Shown: in pieces, positions 25,083 to 34,177 of the stretch | How positions within the stretch are numbered: the stretch's first letter is position 1 | Layout: every line of letters begins with the position of its first letter | Origin: Sphingomonas sp. | Lineage (GTDB): Bacteria; Pseudomonadota; Alphaproteobacteria; Sphingomonadales; Sphingomonadaceae | DNA length: 42,054 bases | Reading direction: 5' to 3' | Assembly: GCA_025981625.1 (NCBI GenBank) | Contig: JAICXF010000010.1 | Coordinates: 1-42,054 of the forward strand | Position numbers and translations under genes: made by a program | The notes under the pieces: generated by a model | What the model was told of the DNA's origin: nothing | Database searches by the model: none | What the model saw: only the letters and a program-made list of their open reading frames with translations

Positions 25083-25889
25083 CTAATGCTGGCAGGCCGG
25101 ACAATAGAATGTCGATCGGCCGCCCTGGACGAAGCGACGGACCGTCCCACCGCAAGTGCAGGGCCGGCCTTCGCGGTCGTACACCGCAAAGCTCTTCGAG
25201 AAGTATCCGAGCTCGCCGTCGGGCGATACGAAGTCCCGGAGAGTCGATCCTCCGGCGGCAATCGCTTCGGCAAGCACTTCGTGGATGGCCGCGACCAGCC
25301 GCCACAGCCGTTCGAGTGACACGGATCCCCCTGCCCGGTTAGGATGGATACCCGCGCGAAACAGCGCCTCGCAGACATAGATGTTGCCGAGGCCTGCGAT
25401 AATCCCTTGATCCAAGAGCAGCAGCTTGATCGAGGCGCTTCGGCCGCTGAGCCGCCGGCGAAGCTCCCCGGCGGTGATTTCCATCGGCTCCGGACCGAGC
25501 GCGGCGAACGGGGGCCACTCCTTCAGCTCATCGGTGGACACCAGGTCGACCGATCCAAAGCGCCGCGGATCGTTGAGCGACAGGCGGGTTCCGTCGTCAG
25601 TCTCCACCAGCAGGTGATCATGCTTTTCGAGGCTCTCATGATTGATTCGCCAGCAGCCAGACATGCCGAGGTGAAACACCATCGTGTCGTTGCGATCGGT
25701 GTGGATCAGCCCGTATTTCGCCCGTCTTCCGAGTGAGGTCACCCCCGCACCCGTCAGCCTCTGACCGAGGTCATGCGGGAATGGCCGTCGGAGATCGGCT
25801 CTGCGCGCCTCGATGCGCGAAATTCTGCGGCCCTCCAGCACGCGTTCCAGTCCGCGCACGGTCGTTTCGACTTCGGGAAGCTCGGGCAT
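25083..25889 (-). CDS. mutM: formamidopyrimidine-DNA glycosylase (Fpg/MutM)
   Basis: 268 residues. It removes oxidised purines such as 8-oxoguanine and nicks the DNA. The start must be M-P-E-L-P-E-V-E-T because Pro2 becomes the catalytic N-terminal residue and Glu3 is also catalytic; a longer frame of 17 codons exists upstream and is rejected for this reason. The H2TH region and the C-terminal zinc finger (C-T-C-G-G...F-Y-C-P-A-C-Q) are present. It is divergent from ubiE, with 49 bases between the starts, an arrangement common in alphaproteobacteria. Confidence 0.97.
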   Translation of the reverse strand: MPELPEVETTVRGLERVLEGRRISRIEARRADLRRPFPHDLGQRLTGAGVTSLGRRAKYGLIHTDRNDTMVFHLGMSGCWRINHESLEKHDHLLVETDDGTRLSLNDPRRFGSVDLVSTDELKEWPPFAALGPEPMEITAGELRRRLSGRSASIKLLLLDQGIIAGLGNIYVCEALFRAGIHPNRAGGSVSLERLWRLVAAIHEVLAEAIAAGGSTLRDFVSPDGELGYFSKSFAVYDREGRPCTCGGTVRRFVQGGRSTFYCPACQH

Positions 25890-25938
25890 CGCGCCGATAT
25901 GGCGGAGGGCGGCCAAGCCCGCTAGAGCCGCGACCCGC

Positions 25939-26670
25939 ATGGTAGCCCAAGTGAATTTCGGCGACGAGCTGGTCAGCCCCGAAGAAAAGACGCGCCGGGT
26001 CGGCGACGTCTTCAGTTCGGTCGCGCGCCGTTATGACCTGATGAACGACCTTATGTCCGGCGGACTGCACAGGCTGTGGAAGGACCGCTTCGTCGCGCGG
26101 GTGAAGCCGCGTTCGGGCGAGGACATCCTCGATATGGCGGGTGGCACCGGCGACGTTGCCTTCCGCATGGCGAAGCGCGGCTCCCGGGTAACGGTCGCCG
26201 ACATCAACGCCGACATGCTCGAGGTCGGTACGCAGCGGGCGGAGCGGCGAGGGCTCACCGGACTCACCTGGAAGGTCGAGAACGCCGAGACGCTCAGCTT
26301 CGGCGATGGCAGCTTCGATGCGTACACCATCGTCTTTGGCATCCGGAACGTCACCGACATTCCCGCCGCGCTGCGCGAGGCGCACCGAGTGCTGAAGCGC
26401 GGTGGACGTTTTTACTGCATGGAATTTTCATCGAGCGACTGGCCCGGATTTTCGCAGCTTTACGAGACCTATTCCTCACGGATCATCCCGAAGGTCGGGA
26501 AGGCCGTGACACGCGACGAGGAGAGCTACCGCTACCTCGTCGAAAGCATCCGCCGTTTCCCGCGACCCGCGGTCTTCAGGGCAATGATAGCCGACGCCGG
26601 CTTCGTTCGCGCGAACGCCGAGCCGATGCTTGGCGGGCTGGTGACGATCTATTCGGGCTGGAAGATTTGA
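25939..26670 (+). CDS. ubiE: ubiquinone/menaquinone C-methyltransferase UbiE
   Basis: 243 residues. It methylates the demethoxy-quinol ring in ubiquinone synthesis using S-adenosylmethionine. The signatures are V-A-R-R-Y-D-L-M-N-D-L-M-S-G-G near the N-terminus, SAM motif I I-L-D-M-A-G-G-T-G-D-V-A, and the F-G-I-R-N-V-T-D and R-V-L-K-R-G-G motifs. The ATG at 25939 gives the usual family length; an upstream extension runs over mutM and is rejected. The stop shares bases with the ubiB TTG (TTGA), so the two quinone genes are coupled. Confidence 0.97.
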   Translation: MVAQVNFGDELVSPEEKTRRVGDVFSSVARRYDLMNDLMSGGLHRLWKDRFVARVKPRSGEDILDMAGGTGDVAFRMAKRGSRVTVADINADMLEVGTQRAERRGLTGLTWKVENAETLSFGDGSFDAYTIVFGIRNVTDIPAALREAHRVLKRGGRFYCMEFSSSDWPGFSQLYETYSSRIIPKVGKAVTRDEESYRYLVESIRRFPRPAVFRAMIADAGFVRANAEPMLGGLVTIYSGWKI

Positions 26671-28199
26671 CCACTTCGGTCACTCACCTGTGGCGTTTGC
26701 TGAAGTGGGGCCGCACTCTGGCCCGCTACGGCGCGTTGCGCGGGATAGAGGAAGACCCGCTGACACCGCCGCCCGTCCGCCGACTGGCGCGCATTGCGCG
26801 GTTCGGGGCACGGGTGCCAGCGACGCCGGATTATGCCGCGGCGCTGGTCGCAATCGGACCTGCCGCAGTGAAGCTCGGACAGGCCCTGTCCACGCGGCCC
26901 GACCTGGTCGGAGAGCGCGCCGCAGCCAACCTCTCGCAGCTGCAGGACGACCTGCCGCCAGCCCCGCTCGCCAAGATCAGGCGGACCATCGAGAGCTCGT
27001 TCAATGCGCCGATCGAAAGTCTGTTCTCGCGCTTCGACGAGGAGCCGGTCGGGGCGGCGTCGATCGCCCAGGTCCACCGGGCGGTCACGACCGAAGGTCG
27101 CGATGTCGCCGTCAAGGTCCTGCGCCCGGGTATCGAAGAGGATCTTACCAGGGCAATCGAGACCTACGAGTGGGCGGCAGCTCACGCGGAGCGATATGGC
27201 GGCGAGCTGGAGCGGCTTCGTCCTCGCCTCGTCGTCGCCCACTTCAAGCAGTGGACCGCGCGGGAGCTCGACCTCCAGCGCGAGGCCGCATCCGCGTCCG
27301 AGCTACGGGAGAACATGGTCGCCGAGCCTGGCTATTACGTTCCCGAGATCGACTGGCGCCGGACCGCGCGGCGGGTGCTCACGCTCGAATGGCTCGACGG
27401 GATCAAGCTCAACGATCGGGAGGCGCTGATCGCGGCGGACCAGGATTGCGCCGTCCTCGCCTCCACGCTCGTCCGTGCATTTCTCCGGCAGGCGGTGGTC
27501 GACGGCTTCTTCCACGCGGACCTTCACCACGGCAACCTGTTCGCGCTCGCCGACGGGCGGATCGCAGCGATCGACTTCGGGATCATGGGTCGCATCGATC
27601 GCCGCGCCCGGATGTGGCTCGCCGAGATTCTCTACGGGCTGATCACCGGCAATTACCGCCGCGTCGCCGAAATTCATTTCGAGGCGCAGTACGTGCCTCC
27701 CCACCACAACGTGGAGGAGTTCGCGACCGCGCTGCGTGCCGCCGGCGAACCGATCCGCGGCCTTCCGGTCAAGGAGATCTCGGTCGGACGGATGCTCGAG
27801 AGCCTGTTCTCCATCACCCGCGATTTCGACATGCCGACGCAGCCGCACCTGCTGCTGCTGCAGAAAACAATGGTGATGAACGAGGGCGTAGCGACTGCGC
27901 TCGATCCTGACATCAACATGTGGGAAGCGGCCGAGCCGTTCCTGCGGGACTGGATGCGGTCCGAGCTGGGCCCAGAAGCCTATTACGCAGACCGTGTGAT
28001 GGACCTGGTCCGAGCGTTCAAGAAGATCCCCGAGCTGATCGAGCGCATCGACGAATATTATCCGCCGCGCGGTGGCGCCCCGCCTTCGCCGCCGCTTCCC
28101 GAGATCGCGGTGATCGAGCGGCGCGCCTGGTGGGGCTATGCACTCGCCGGCGTTGCCGGAGCGGCTATCGGCGCGGCGGCGCTGCTTGTGCTAGGTTGA
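26667..28199 (+). CDS. ubiB: 2-polyprenylphenol 6-hydroxylase accessory kinase UbiB
   Basis: 510 residues. UbiB is an atypical kinase-like ATPase needed for ubiquinone synthesis. Visible marks are the K-x-G-Q motif in A-V-K-L-G-Q-A-L-S-T-R-P-D, the Ala-rich nucleotide loop G-A-A-S-I-A-Q-V-H, the catalytic loop H-A-D-L-H-H-G-N-L-F, the metal-binding D-F-G in A-I-D-F-G-I-M-G, and a C-terminal membrane helix. The start is TTG at 26667, overlapping the ubiE stop; the earlier open frame lies inside ubiE. coaC starts five bases after the stop. Confidence 0.96.
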   Translation: MTTSVTHLWRLLKWGRTLARYGALRGIEEDPLTPPPVRRLARIARFGARVPATPDYAAALVAIGPAAVKLGQALSTRPDLVGERAAANLSQLQDDLPPAPLAKIRRTIESSFNAPIESLFSRFDEEPVGAASIAQVHRAVTTEGRDVAVKVLRPGIEEDLTRAIETYEWAAAHAERYGGELERLRPRLVVAHFKQWTARELDLQREAASASELRENMVAEPGYYVPEIDWRRTARRVLTLEWLDGIKLNDREALIAADQDCAVLASTLVRAFLRQAVVDGFFHADLHHGNLFALADGRIAAIDFGIMGRIDRRARMWLAEILYGLITGNYRRVAEIHFEAQYVPPHHNVEEFATALRAAGEPIRGLPVKEISVGRMLESLFSITRDFDMPTQPHLLLLQKTMVMNEGVATALDPDINMWEAAEPFLRDWMRSELGPEAYYADRVMDLVRAFKKIPELIERIDEYYPPRGGAPPSPPLPEIAVIERRAWWGYALAGVAGAAIGAAALLVLG

Positions 28200-28203
28200 G
28201 GCC

Positions 28204-28737
28204 ATGGCGCGCGTACTCCTGATCGTCGGCGGCGGCATCGCGGCATACAAGTCGCTGGAACTCGTTCGGCTGCTGAGGAAAGGCGGGCATCAGGTGACGC
28301 CGGTGCTGACAAAGAGCGGCGAACATTTCGTCACCGCGATGAGCCTCGGCACTTTGGCCGAGAGCCAGGTCCACACGTCGCTGTGGGAGCTCAAGGACGA
28401 GGTCGAGATCGGTCATATTCAGCTCAGCCGCGCGGCGGACTTCGTGCTGGTCTGCCCGGCGACGGCCGACCTGCTCGCCAAGATGGCCGCCGGCATCGCC
28501 GACGATCTCGCGACCACGCTGCTCCTCGCCACCGACAAGCCGGTGGTCGTCGCGCCGGCGATGAATGTTCGCATGTGGCTTCACGCCGCGACGCAGCGCA
28601 ACATCGCGCAACTCGAGGCGGATGGCATCCGCGTCATCGCGCCGGCCGAGGGCGAGATGGCCTGCGGTGAGTTCGGCCCCGGTCGCCTGCCCGAACCTCA
28701 ACACATCATGGACCAGCTCGCCGACCTGCTCGCGTGA
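28204..28737 (+). CDS. coaC: phosphopantothenoylcysteine decarboxylase (CoaC, separate gene)
   Basis: 177 residues. It is the FMN-dependent enzyme that decarboxylates phosphopantothenoylcysteine to phosphopantetheine in coenzyme A synthesis. The catalytic residues are present: H71 in E-I-G-H-I-Q-L-S-R, N121 in P-A-M-N, and C154 in M-A-C-G-E-F-G-P-G. In most bacteria this domain is the N-terminal half of the bifunctional CoaBC of about 400 residues. Here it ends with a stop, and the ligase domain begins in the next frame with a GTGA overlap, so the two halves are separate proteins. Confidence 0.93.
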   Translation: MARVLLIVGGGIAAYKSLELVRLLRKGGHQVTPVLTKSGEHFVTAMSLGTLAESQVHTSLWELKDEVEIGHIQLSRAADFVLVCPATADLLAKMAAGIADDLATTLLLATDKPVVVAPAMNVRMWLHAATQRNIAQLEADGIRVIAPAEGEMACGEFGPGRLPEPQHIMDQLADLLA

Positions 28738-29369
28738 CGCTCGCCGGAAAGCACATCCTGGTGACCGCCGGGCCGACGCACGAACCGATCGACCCGGTCC
28801 GCGTAATCGCCAACCGATCGTCCGGCCGGCAGGGCTTCGCGATTGCCGCGTCCGCCGCGGAGGCAGGCGCGAGAGTGACGCTGGTCGCGGGTCCGGTGGC
28901 GCTGGAGACGCCCACGGGCGTGCATCGCATCGACATCGAGACGGCCGAGCAGATGGCCAGGGCGGTATTCGAGGCACTGCCAGCCGACGCGGCGGTGCTG
29001 GTTGCCGCCGTCGCCGACTGGCGCGTTGAACCGTCGCTTACCAAGCTCAAGAAAGGCGCTGGACCGCCCCGGCTCGAATTCCTCCCGACGCGTGACATCC
29101 TCGCGGAGCTTGCGGTCAGCGACCAGCGCCCCCGCCTCGTGATCGGCTTCGCCGCCGAGACTGACGATGTCGTCGAGAGGGCCGTTGCCAAGCGCATTGC
29201 AAAAGACGCGGACTGGATCGTCGCCAACGACGTCTCGGGCGATGTGATGGGCGGCGAACGCAATCGCGTGCATCTGGTCACCTCGAAAGGCGTCGAAGAT
29301 TGGCCGGAAGCCGCCAAGGAAGACGTCGCGCGCCAACTGGTCAGGCGCCTCGGAGAAGCGTTAGGCTGA
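28734..29369 (+). CDS. coaB: phosphopantothenate--cysteine ligase (CoaB, separate gene)
   Basis: 211 residues. It joins cysteine to phosphopantothenate in a CTP-dependent reaction, the step before CoaC. Seen are I-L-V-T-A-G-P-T-H-E-P-I-D-P-V-R, the nucleotide-loop segment N-R-S-S-G-R-Q-G, the K-L-K-K loop, and V-I-G-F-A-A-E-T with N-D-V-S. The GTG start at 28734 overlaps the coaC stop. The frame change between the halves is clean and conserved motifs are intact on both sides, so this is a gene split and not decay. The end overlaps the convergent moeB gene by nine bases. Confidence 0.93.
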   Translation: MTLAGKHILVTAGPTHEPIDPVRVIANRSSGRQGFAIAASAAEAGARVTLVAGPVALETPTGVHRIDIETAEQMARAVFEALPADAAVLVAAVADWRVEPSLTKLKKGAGPPRLEFLPTRDILAELAVSDQRPRLVIGFAAETDDVVERAVAKRIAKDADWIVANDVSGDVMGGERNRVHLVTSKGVEDWPEAAKEDVARQLVRRLGEALG

Positions 29370-30110
29370 TCCGCACGCGGGGCATCCCGGGTCCGGCGGG
29401 ATGGTGATGGCCCGCCAGCTCAGCTTTTCGCCATCGAACAGGTGCAGCTTGCCCGCCTGATCGTCACCGACGCCAACGATCCGGTTGATCGCAAGCAACG
29501 CGGCGAAACCCCCGACTGCGGCGGTCAGCGCACCAAGCACGCCAAGGTCCGAGCAATTGTCGCAATCCTCTGCGTCGAACGCGTCGCCGACGAAGCAGCG
29601 GTAGCACGGCCTGGAGCAGAACAGGCCCACCTGTCCCTGGAACTGGATCGCGGCGGCCGAGAGCAAGGGAATGCCGAGCGCCACGCAGGCATCGCTAACC
29701 GCCAGCCGGGTTGCGAAATTATCGCTGCCATCGATGACCAGATCGTGGCCGGCGAGCAGTTGCCGCGAATTGTCAGACCCAAGTCTCTGCGGCACCGGCT
29801 TGGCGGCAACGAACCGGTTGAGCCGATGCGCGAACTGTGCGGCCATCTCGGCCTTGCCGTAACCAACGTCGCGTTCGCGAAAGAGCGGCTGCCGCTGCAG
29901 GTTCGACAGCTCTACGGTGTCGGAGTCGATGATCGTGAGCGCACCCACGCCGGCACCCGCGAGCGACGGGATCACGCCGCTGCCGATGCCGCCTGCACCG
30001 ACGACGGCAACGCTCGTTTCCTTGAGGCGCCGCTGCCCGAAGCCGGCGACTTGCGGCAAGACGATGTGGCGAGCGTACCGCTCGAGCTCTTGGTCTGACA
30101 GCTCAGCCAT
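29361..30110 (-). CDS. moeB: HesA/MoeB/ThiF family adenylyltransferase
   Basis: 249 residues, a full-length E1-like enzyme. These proteins adenylate the C-terminal Gly-Gly of MoaD or ThiS-like carriers for molybdopterin or thiamine sulfur transfer. It has the ATP-binding G-A-G-G-I-G-S (38-44), D-S-D-T-V-E-L-S-N-L-Q-R-Q, D-G-S-D-N-F-A-T-R, the zinc pairs C-Y-R-C and C-P-A-C-G, and a Cys-rich loop before G-V-L-G-A. Which carrier it serves cannot be told from the window; the symbol is by family. It begins five bases from a family B palindromic repeat that lies between it and dut. Confidence 0.88.
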   Translation of the reverse strand: MAELSDQELERYARHIVLPQVAGFGQRRLKETSVAVVGAGGIGSGVIPSLAGAGVGALTIIDSDTVELSNLQRQPLFRERDVGYGKAEMAAQFAHRLNRFVAAKPVPQRLGSDNSRQLLAGHDLVIDGSDNFATRLAVSDACVALGIPLLSAAAIQFQGQVGLFCSRPCYRCFVGDAFDAEDCDNCSDLGVLGALTAAVGGFAALLAINRIVGVGDDQAGKLHLFDGEKLSWRAITIPPDPGCPACGSA

Positions 30111-30114
30111 TTTT

Positions 30115-30185
30115 CGTCATTCCCGCGAAAGCGGGAACCCAGCAACAAGAAGAAGACTGAATCCCCGCTTGCGCGGGGGATGACG
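30115..30185. repeat. palindromic repeat, family B
   Basis: A 71-base element with inverted ends CGTCAT...ATGACG and two hairpins: CCCGC-GAAA-GCGGG near the left end and CCCCGC-TT-GCGCGGGG near the right. It fills the gap between the dut stop (30198) and the moeB ATG (30110), so it forms the moeB leader. The CGTCATTCCCGCGAAAGCGGGAA type is familiar from many proteobacterial genomes. Only one copy is in this window. Confidence 0.8.
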
Positions 30186-30197
30186 AGAAAAAGGAAG

Positions 30198-30635
30198 TCA
30201 CCGGCCCGTCGACCCAAAGCCTCCGGCGCCCCGCCCCGTTTTGCTTAGTTCGGCAACCTCGCGAAACCTGGCTTTCTGGACTGCCGCGGGTACGAGCTGC
30301 GCAATCCGTTCGCCGCGCCGAACGTCGAACGGTTCGCTGCCGAGATTGGCGAGGATGACCTTCACCTCGCCCCGATAGTCGTGGTCGATCGTTCCGGGCG
30401 TGTTGAGGCAGGTGATGCCGTGCTTCAGCGCCAGCCCCGACCTGGGGCGGACCTGCACTTCATACCCCTCGGGAATAGCGATCGCGAAGCCGGTGGCCAC
30501 GGCGTGGCGCTGTCCGGGCGAGAGCGTCAAATCTTCGGCCGCCACCACGTCCATGCCGGCCGCTCCTGGCGTCGCATAGGACGGGAGCGGCAGCCCCGCG
30601 CCGTGAGACAGCCGCTGAAGTTCGATGTCGATCAT
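30198..30635 (-). CDS. dut: dUTP diphosphatase
   Basis: 145 residues, the length of trimeric dUTPases. It cleaves dUTP to dUMP, keeping uracil out of DNA and feeding dTMP synthesis. Motif 1 A-A-G-M-D-V-V-A, motif 2 P-R-S-G-L-A, motif 3 [14 protein letters not shown], motif 4 R-G-E-R-I-A-Q-L-V, and motif 5 G-G-F-G-S-T-G-R are all present. The ATG at 30633-30635 overlaps the topA stop as ATGA, so translation is probably coupled. Confidence 0.97.
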   Translation of the reverse strand: MIDIELQRLSHGAGLPLPSYATPGAAGMDVVAAEDLTLSPGQRHAVATGFAIAIPEGYEVQVRPRSGLALKHGITCLNTPGTIDHDYRGEVKVILANLGSEPFDVRRGERIAQLVPAAVQKARFREVAELSKTGRGAGGFGSTGR

Positions 30636-33100
30636 TTGGCCTTCTTCCGCGCCGGACGACGGCCCTTCTTGGCCGGCGCTCCCTTCGCCGCGCGCTCGTC
30701 GATCAGGCGCACGGCTTCGTCGAGGGTCACAACTTCGGGTTTCGCGCCCTTCGGCAGGGTCGCGTTGGTCGTGCCGTCGCTTACATACGGCCCGTAGCGG
30801 CCCGCCATCACCTTGATCTCGCCGCCGCTCGCCGGATGCTTGCCGAGCACGGCAATCGGCTCGCGCGAGGCGCCGCGCTGGCGGCCTCCGCCTGACGCAG
30901 CATCCGCAAGCTTGGCGACCGCCGCGTTCATGCCGGTTTCGAACACTTCGGCGGTCGAGTTCAGCTTCGCATACTTCCCGTCGTGCGCGAGATAGGGTCC
31001 GTAGCGGCCGATCGACGCGGTGATCGGCTTTCCACTCTCCGGATGCGCTCCAATCTCCCGAGGAAGCGACAGCAGCCGTTCGGCGACTTCGGCCGTAACA
31101 TCCTCCAGCGGCACATCCTTTGGGATGGAGGCGCGTTTGTCTCCGCGCTCGACATACGGGCCAAAGCGCCCGCTCTTGAGCAGGATGCCGTCGCCGAGCT
31201 CGGTCGGTCCCTCGCTCTGCGCCTGCTCGCCGCCCTGGCCGAATTTCTGGGTGTAGCGGCAATCGGGATAGTTCGAGCAGGCAACGAAGGCGCCGAACTT
31301 GCCGCCGCGCAGCGACAGCCGGCCGTTGCCGCACTGCGGACAGATACGCGGATCGCTGCCGTCGGCGCGCGGCGGGTACAGCCACGGCGCCAGGAACTCG
31401 TCCAATGCCTGGGTGATCTCGCTCGGCTTCTGGTCCATGACCTCGCCGGCCTTGGGCTTGAAGTCGCGCCAGAAGTCGTCGAGCAACTTCTGCCACTCGA
31501 GCCGCCCGCCAGACACGTCGTCGAGCTCTTCCTCGAGCTCGGCGGTGTAATCGTAGCTGACGTAACGCTCGAAGAACCGCTCGAGAAACGCCGTGACCAG
31601 GCGCCCGCTCTCCTCGGGGATGAACCGGCCCTTCTCGACCCGCACATATTCACGATCCTTGAGGGTCTGCAGCGTGGCCGCATAGGTCGACGGCCGACCG
31701 ATTCCCAACTCTTCCAGTCGCTTGACCAGGCTCGCCTCCGAATAGCGCGGCGGCGGCTGGGTGAAATGCTGGGTCGCTTCGACGCCGGTCTTGAGCGGAG
31801 CATCGCCGTTGCGCAAGGCAGGCATGCGCGCCCCTTCCTCATCCTCGGCGTCATCACGGCCTTCGTCATAGAGCGTCATGAAGCCGGGGAAGAGCACGAC
31901 CTGACCAGTGGCGCGGAGCACTGCCCTGCCCGCTCCGTCGGTCAGCTCGACAGTCGTCCGCTCGAGCCGCGCCGACGCCATCTGGCTCGCCAGCGCGCGA
32001 TTATAGACGAGTTCGTATAGCCGTGCGTGATCGCCGGAGGCGGCGCGGGGCCGGTCGAAGTCGGTCGGCCGGATCGCCTCGTGCGCCTCCTGCGCGTTCT
32101 TGATCTTGCTCTGGTATTGGCGCGGCCGGTCGGGGACGAAGCCTGCATCGTAGCGGGTGGCGATGGCCTTGCGGGCGGCGCTGATCGCCTCCGGCGCCAT
32201 ATCGACGCCGTCGGTACGCATGTAGGTGATGAGCCCGTCTTCGTAGAGCCCTTGCGCGACCCGCATCGTGTGGCTCGCCGAAAATCCGAGCTTGCGCGCG
32301 GCCTCCTGCTGCAATGTCGAAGTCGTGAACGGCGGCGGCGGGTTCTTCGAGAACGGCTTGGTCTCGACCGACGCGACGGTGAACCGCCCGGCCTCGATGA
32401 CGGCCTTGGCCGCATCGGCGTCGCCCCGGTTGCCGATCGTCAGCCGGTCGATCTTCTTGCCGTCGAGCTGGGCGAGCCGCGCCGTGAACCGCTGGCCGTC
32501 AGCCTCGAAGCCAGCGCTGACCTGCCAATATTCCTGCGGCTTGAAGATCTCGATCTCGCGCTCGCGGTCGACGATCAGCCGCAGCGCGACGGACTGCACC
32601 CGACCGGCGGACTTCGCACCCGGCAGCTTGCGCCACAGGATCGGCGAAAGCGTGAAGCCAACCAGATAATCGAGCGCGCGCCGTGCCCTGTAGGCGTCGA
32701 TCAGGTCCTCATCGAGCCCGCGCGGCTTCTTCATCGCCTCGGTCACCGCCGAGTTGGTGATCGCGTTGAAGGTCACGCGCTGAACGATTTTCGGGAGCGC
32801 CTTTTTCTGGCGAAGCACCTCCTGAACATGCCAGCTGATCGCCTCCCCCTCTCGATCGGGGTCGGTGGCGAGAATCAGCGTATCCGCTTTCTTCGCCTCG
32901 TCGGTAATGGCGCGCAGCTGCTTGGCGCGGTCGGGCGAGACCTGCCACTGCATCGTGAAGTCGTGATCAGGATCGACGGACCCGTCCTTGGGCGGCAGAT
33001 CGCGGACGTGACCATAAGACGCGAGCACGCGATGCCCGCTGCCGAGATACTTTTCGATTGTTTTCGCCTTCGCCGGCGATTCGACGACGACCAGCTTCAT
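30632..33100 (-). CDS. topA: DNA topoisomerase I
   Basis: 822 residues. The enzyme relaxes negative supercoils. The N-terminal Toprim domain begins [16 protein letters not shown] and contains D-P-D-R-E-G-E-A. The catalytic Tyr lies in [12 protein letters not shown]4 zinc-ribbon (C-P-Q-C-G-N...C-S-N-Y-P-D-C) follows near residue 600, then two more short repeats of G-R-[FY]-G-P-Y type and a Lys/Arg-rich tail. It leads the unit topA-dut-moeB on the minus strand. Confidence 0.97.
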   Translation of the reverse strand: MKLVVVESPAKAKTIEKYLGSGHRVLASYGHVRDLPPKDGSVDPDHDFTMQWQVSPDRAKQLRAITDEAKKADTLILATDPDREGEAISWHVQEVLRQKKALPKIVQRVTFNAITNSAVTEAMKKPRGLDEDLIDAYRARRALDYLVGFTLSPILWRKLPGAKSAGRVQSVALRLIVDREREIEIFKPQEYWQVSAGFEADGQRFTARLAQLDGKKIDRLTIGNRGDADAAKAVIEAGRFTVASVETKPFSKNPPPPFTTSTLQQEAARKLGFSASHTMRVAQGLYEDGLITYMRTDGVDMAPEAISAARKAIATRYDAGFVPDRPRQYQSKIKNAQEAHEAIRPTDFDRPRAASGDHARLYELVYNRALASQMASARLERTTVELTDGAGRAVLRATGQVVLFPGFMTLYDEGRDDAEDEEGARMPALRNGDAPLKTGVEATQHFTQPPPRYSEASLVKRLEELGIGRPSTYAATLQTLKDREYVRVEKGRFIPEESGRLVTAFLERFFERYVSYDYTAELEEELDDVSGGRLEWQKLLDDFWRDFKPKAGEVMDQKPSEITQALDEFLAPWLYPPRADGSDPRICPQCGNGRLSLRGGKFGAFVACSNYPDCRYTQKFGQGGEQAQSEGPTELGDGILLKSGRFGPYVERGDKRASIPKDVPLEDVTAEVAERLLSLPREIGAHPESGKPITASIGRYGPYLAHDGKYAKLNSTAEVFETGMNAAVAKLADAASGGGRQRGASREPIAVLGKHPASGGEIKVMAGRYGPYVSDGTTNATLPKGAKPEVVTLDEAVRLIDERAAKGAPAKKGRRPARKKAK

Positions 33101-33213
33101 GAAATTCCCTTACGCATACGCGTGAAGGTGGGGACCGTGAAATTGCCGCGTCAAGTCGCGCAATTGTGCCTTACCTATTGGCAGCGGGTGTTCTTCTTTG
33201 TCATGGACCGCGG

Positions 33214-34173
33214 ATGCAGGAGGAACTTCCATCGCTCAACGAAGCACTGGCACTCGCCAATTCCGCGCGGGTGGATGAAGCCATCCAGATCATTGAGCGA
33301 CATGCGGAGCGAGGAAGCGGGGAGGCGCTTTTCATTCTTGGGGACGCTTATTGGCGGGGGGTTGGAGTGGCCCAGGACTTCCGTCGCGGCCGCGAGCTGT
33401 TCGGAGAAGCGGCGAAGGCGGCATTTCCGATGGCCGAAAAGGCCTATACCAACCTGCTGGCCAGCGGAATCGGCGGGGAGCGACACTGGGCCGAAGCTCT
33501 CCGGAGACTCGAACACGAAGCCAGGACCGACGGACTGAGGGCGCGGATGTTCGACGTGGTCCGGGCAATGCATCTCGACGAAAATGGAGACCCCTCGCAG
33601 CTGCCAATCGCAGAGACCCTCGCCGAACGCCCGCATGTGACGATGTTCAGGAACGCATTTTCGGCGGCGGAATGTGCGTTCCTGAGAATGATTGCGGAGC
33701 CGACCTACGAACGTGCTGGAGTGGTCGTCTCGCCCGGTGAGACGATCCGGGCCTTCTTGCGAACCGCTGCCGGGTCAACCGTCCATTGGCTCATTGAAGA
33801 CCCGGCGAGTCATGCGATCAATCGCCGGCTGGCGGCGCTCACCCGAACGGACGTGACACAGGGCGAGCCGCTGCAAATGCTGCGGTATGAACCGGGGCAA
33901 GAATATCGGGAGCATCTCGACTTTCTCGAGGACCCGAACCGTCGCGTGCTTACCGCATTGATCTACCTCAACGACGATTACGAGGGCGGCGAAACCGCAT
34001 TCACCAAGATCGGTCTCAAAGTGAAAGGGCGCACCGGCGATGCTCTGGTGTTCAAGAGCCTTGGCCCGGACGGCAACGCCGACCCGCTCTCGTGGCACGC
34101 CGGCCTGCCGGTGCTCAGCGGCACGAAATATCTGGCGAGCCGGTGGATCCGCGAGAGGCGGTTTCGACCGTAG
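33214..34173 (+). CDS. 2OG-Fe(II) oxygenase (prolyl-4-hydroxylase-like) with Sel1-type repeat
   Basis: 319 residues. The N-terminal third (about 10-105) is helical with a Sel1-like repeat (A-L-F-I-L-G-D-A-Y-W-R-G-V-G-V). The C-terminal part is a prolyl-4-hydroxylase-type oxygenase with iron ligands H234 and D236 (in Y-R-E-H-L-D-F) and H295 (in S-W-H-A-G-L-P), plus K305 for 2-oxoglutarate. The substrate is unknown; bacterial relatives hydroxylate proteins such as EF-Tu. The ATG at 33214 is preferred, while a GTG at 33166 would add 16 residues. The ribosome site is weak. The stop is four bases from the convergent dprA stop. Confidence 0.85.
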   Translation: MQEELPSLNEALALANSARVDEAIQIIERHAERGSGEALFILGDAYWRGVGVAQDFRRGRELFGEAAKAAFPMAEKAYTNLLASGIGGERHWAEALRRLEHEARTDGLRARMFDVVRAMHLDENGDPSQLPIAETLAERPHVTMFRNAFSAAECAFLRMIAEPTYERAGVVVSPGETIRAFLRTAAGSTVHWLIEDPASHAINRRLAALTRTDVTQGEPLQMLRYEPGQEYREHLDFLEDPNRRVLTALIYLNDDYEGGETAFTKIGLKVKGRTGDALVFKSLGPDGNADPLSWHAGLPVLSGTKYLASRWIRERRFRP

Positions 34174-34177
34174 GCTG

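Noticed and set aside
28734..28737. coaC/coaB junction as a frameshift pseudogene
   Set aside because: Both halves keep all catalytic motifs, the second has a proper GTG start, and the overlap matches the coupling style of other gene pairs in the window.
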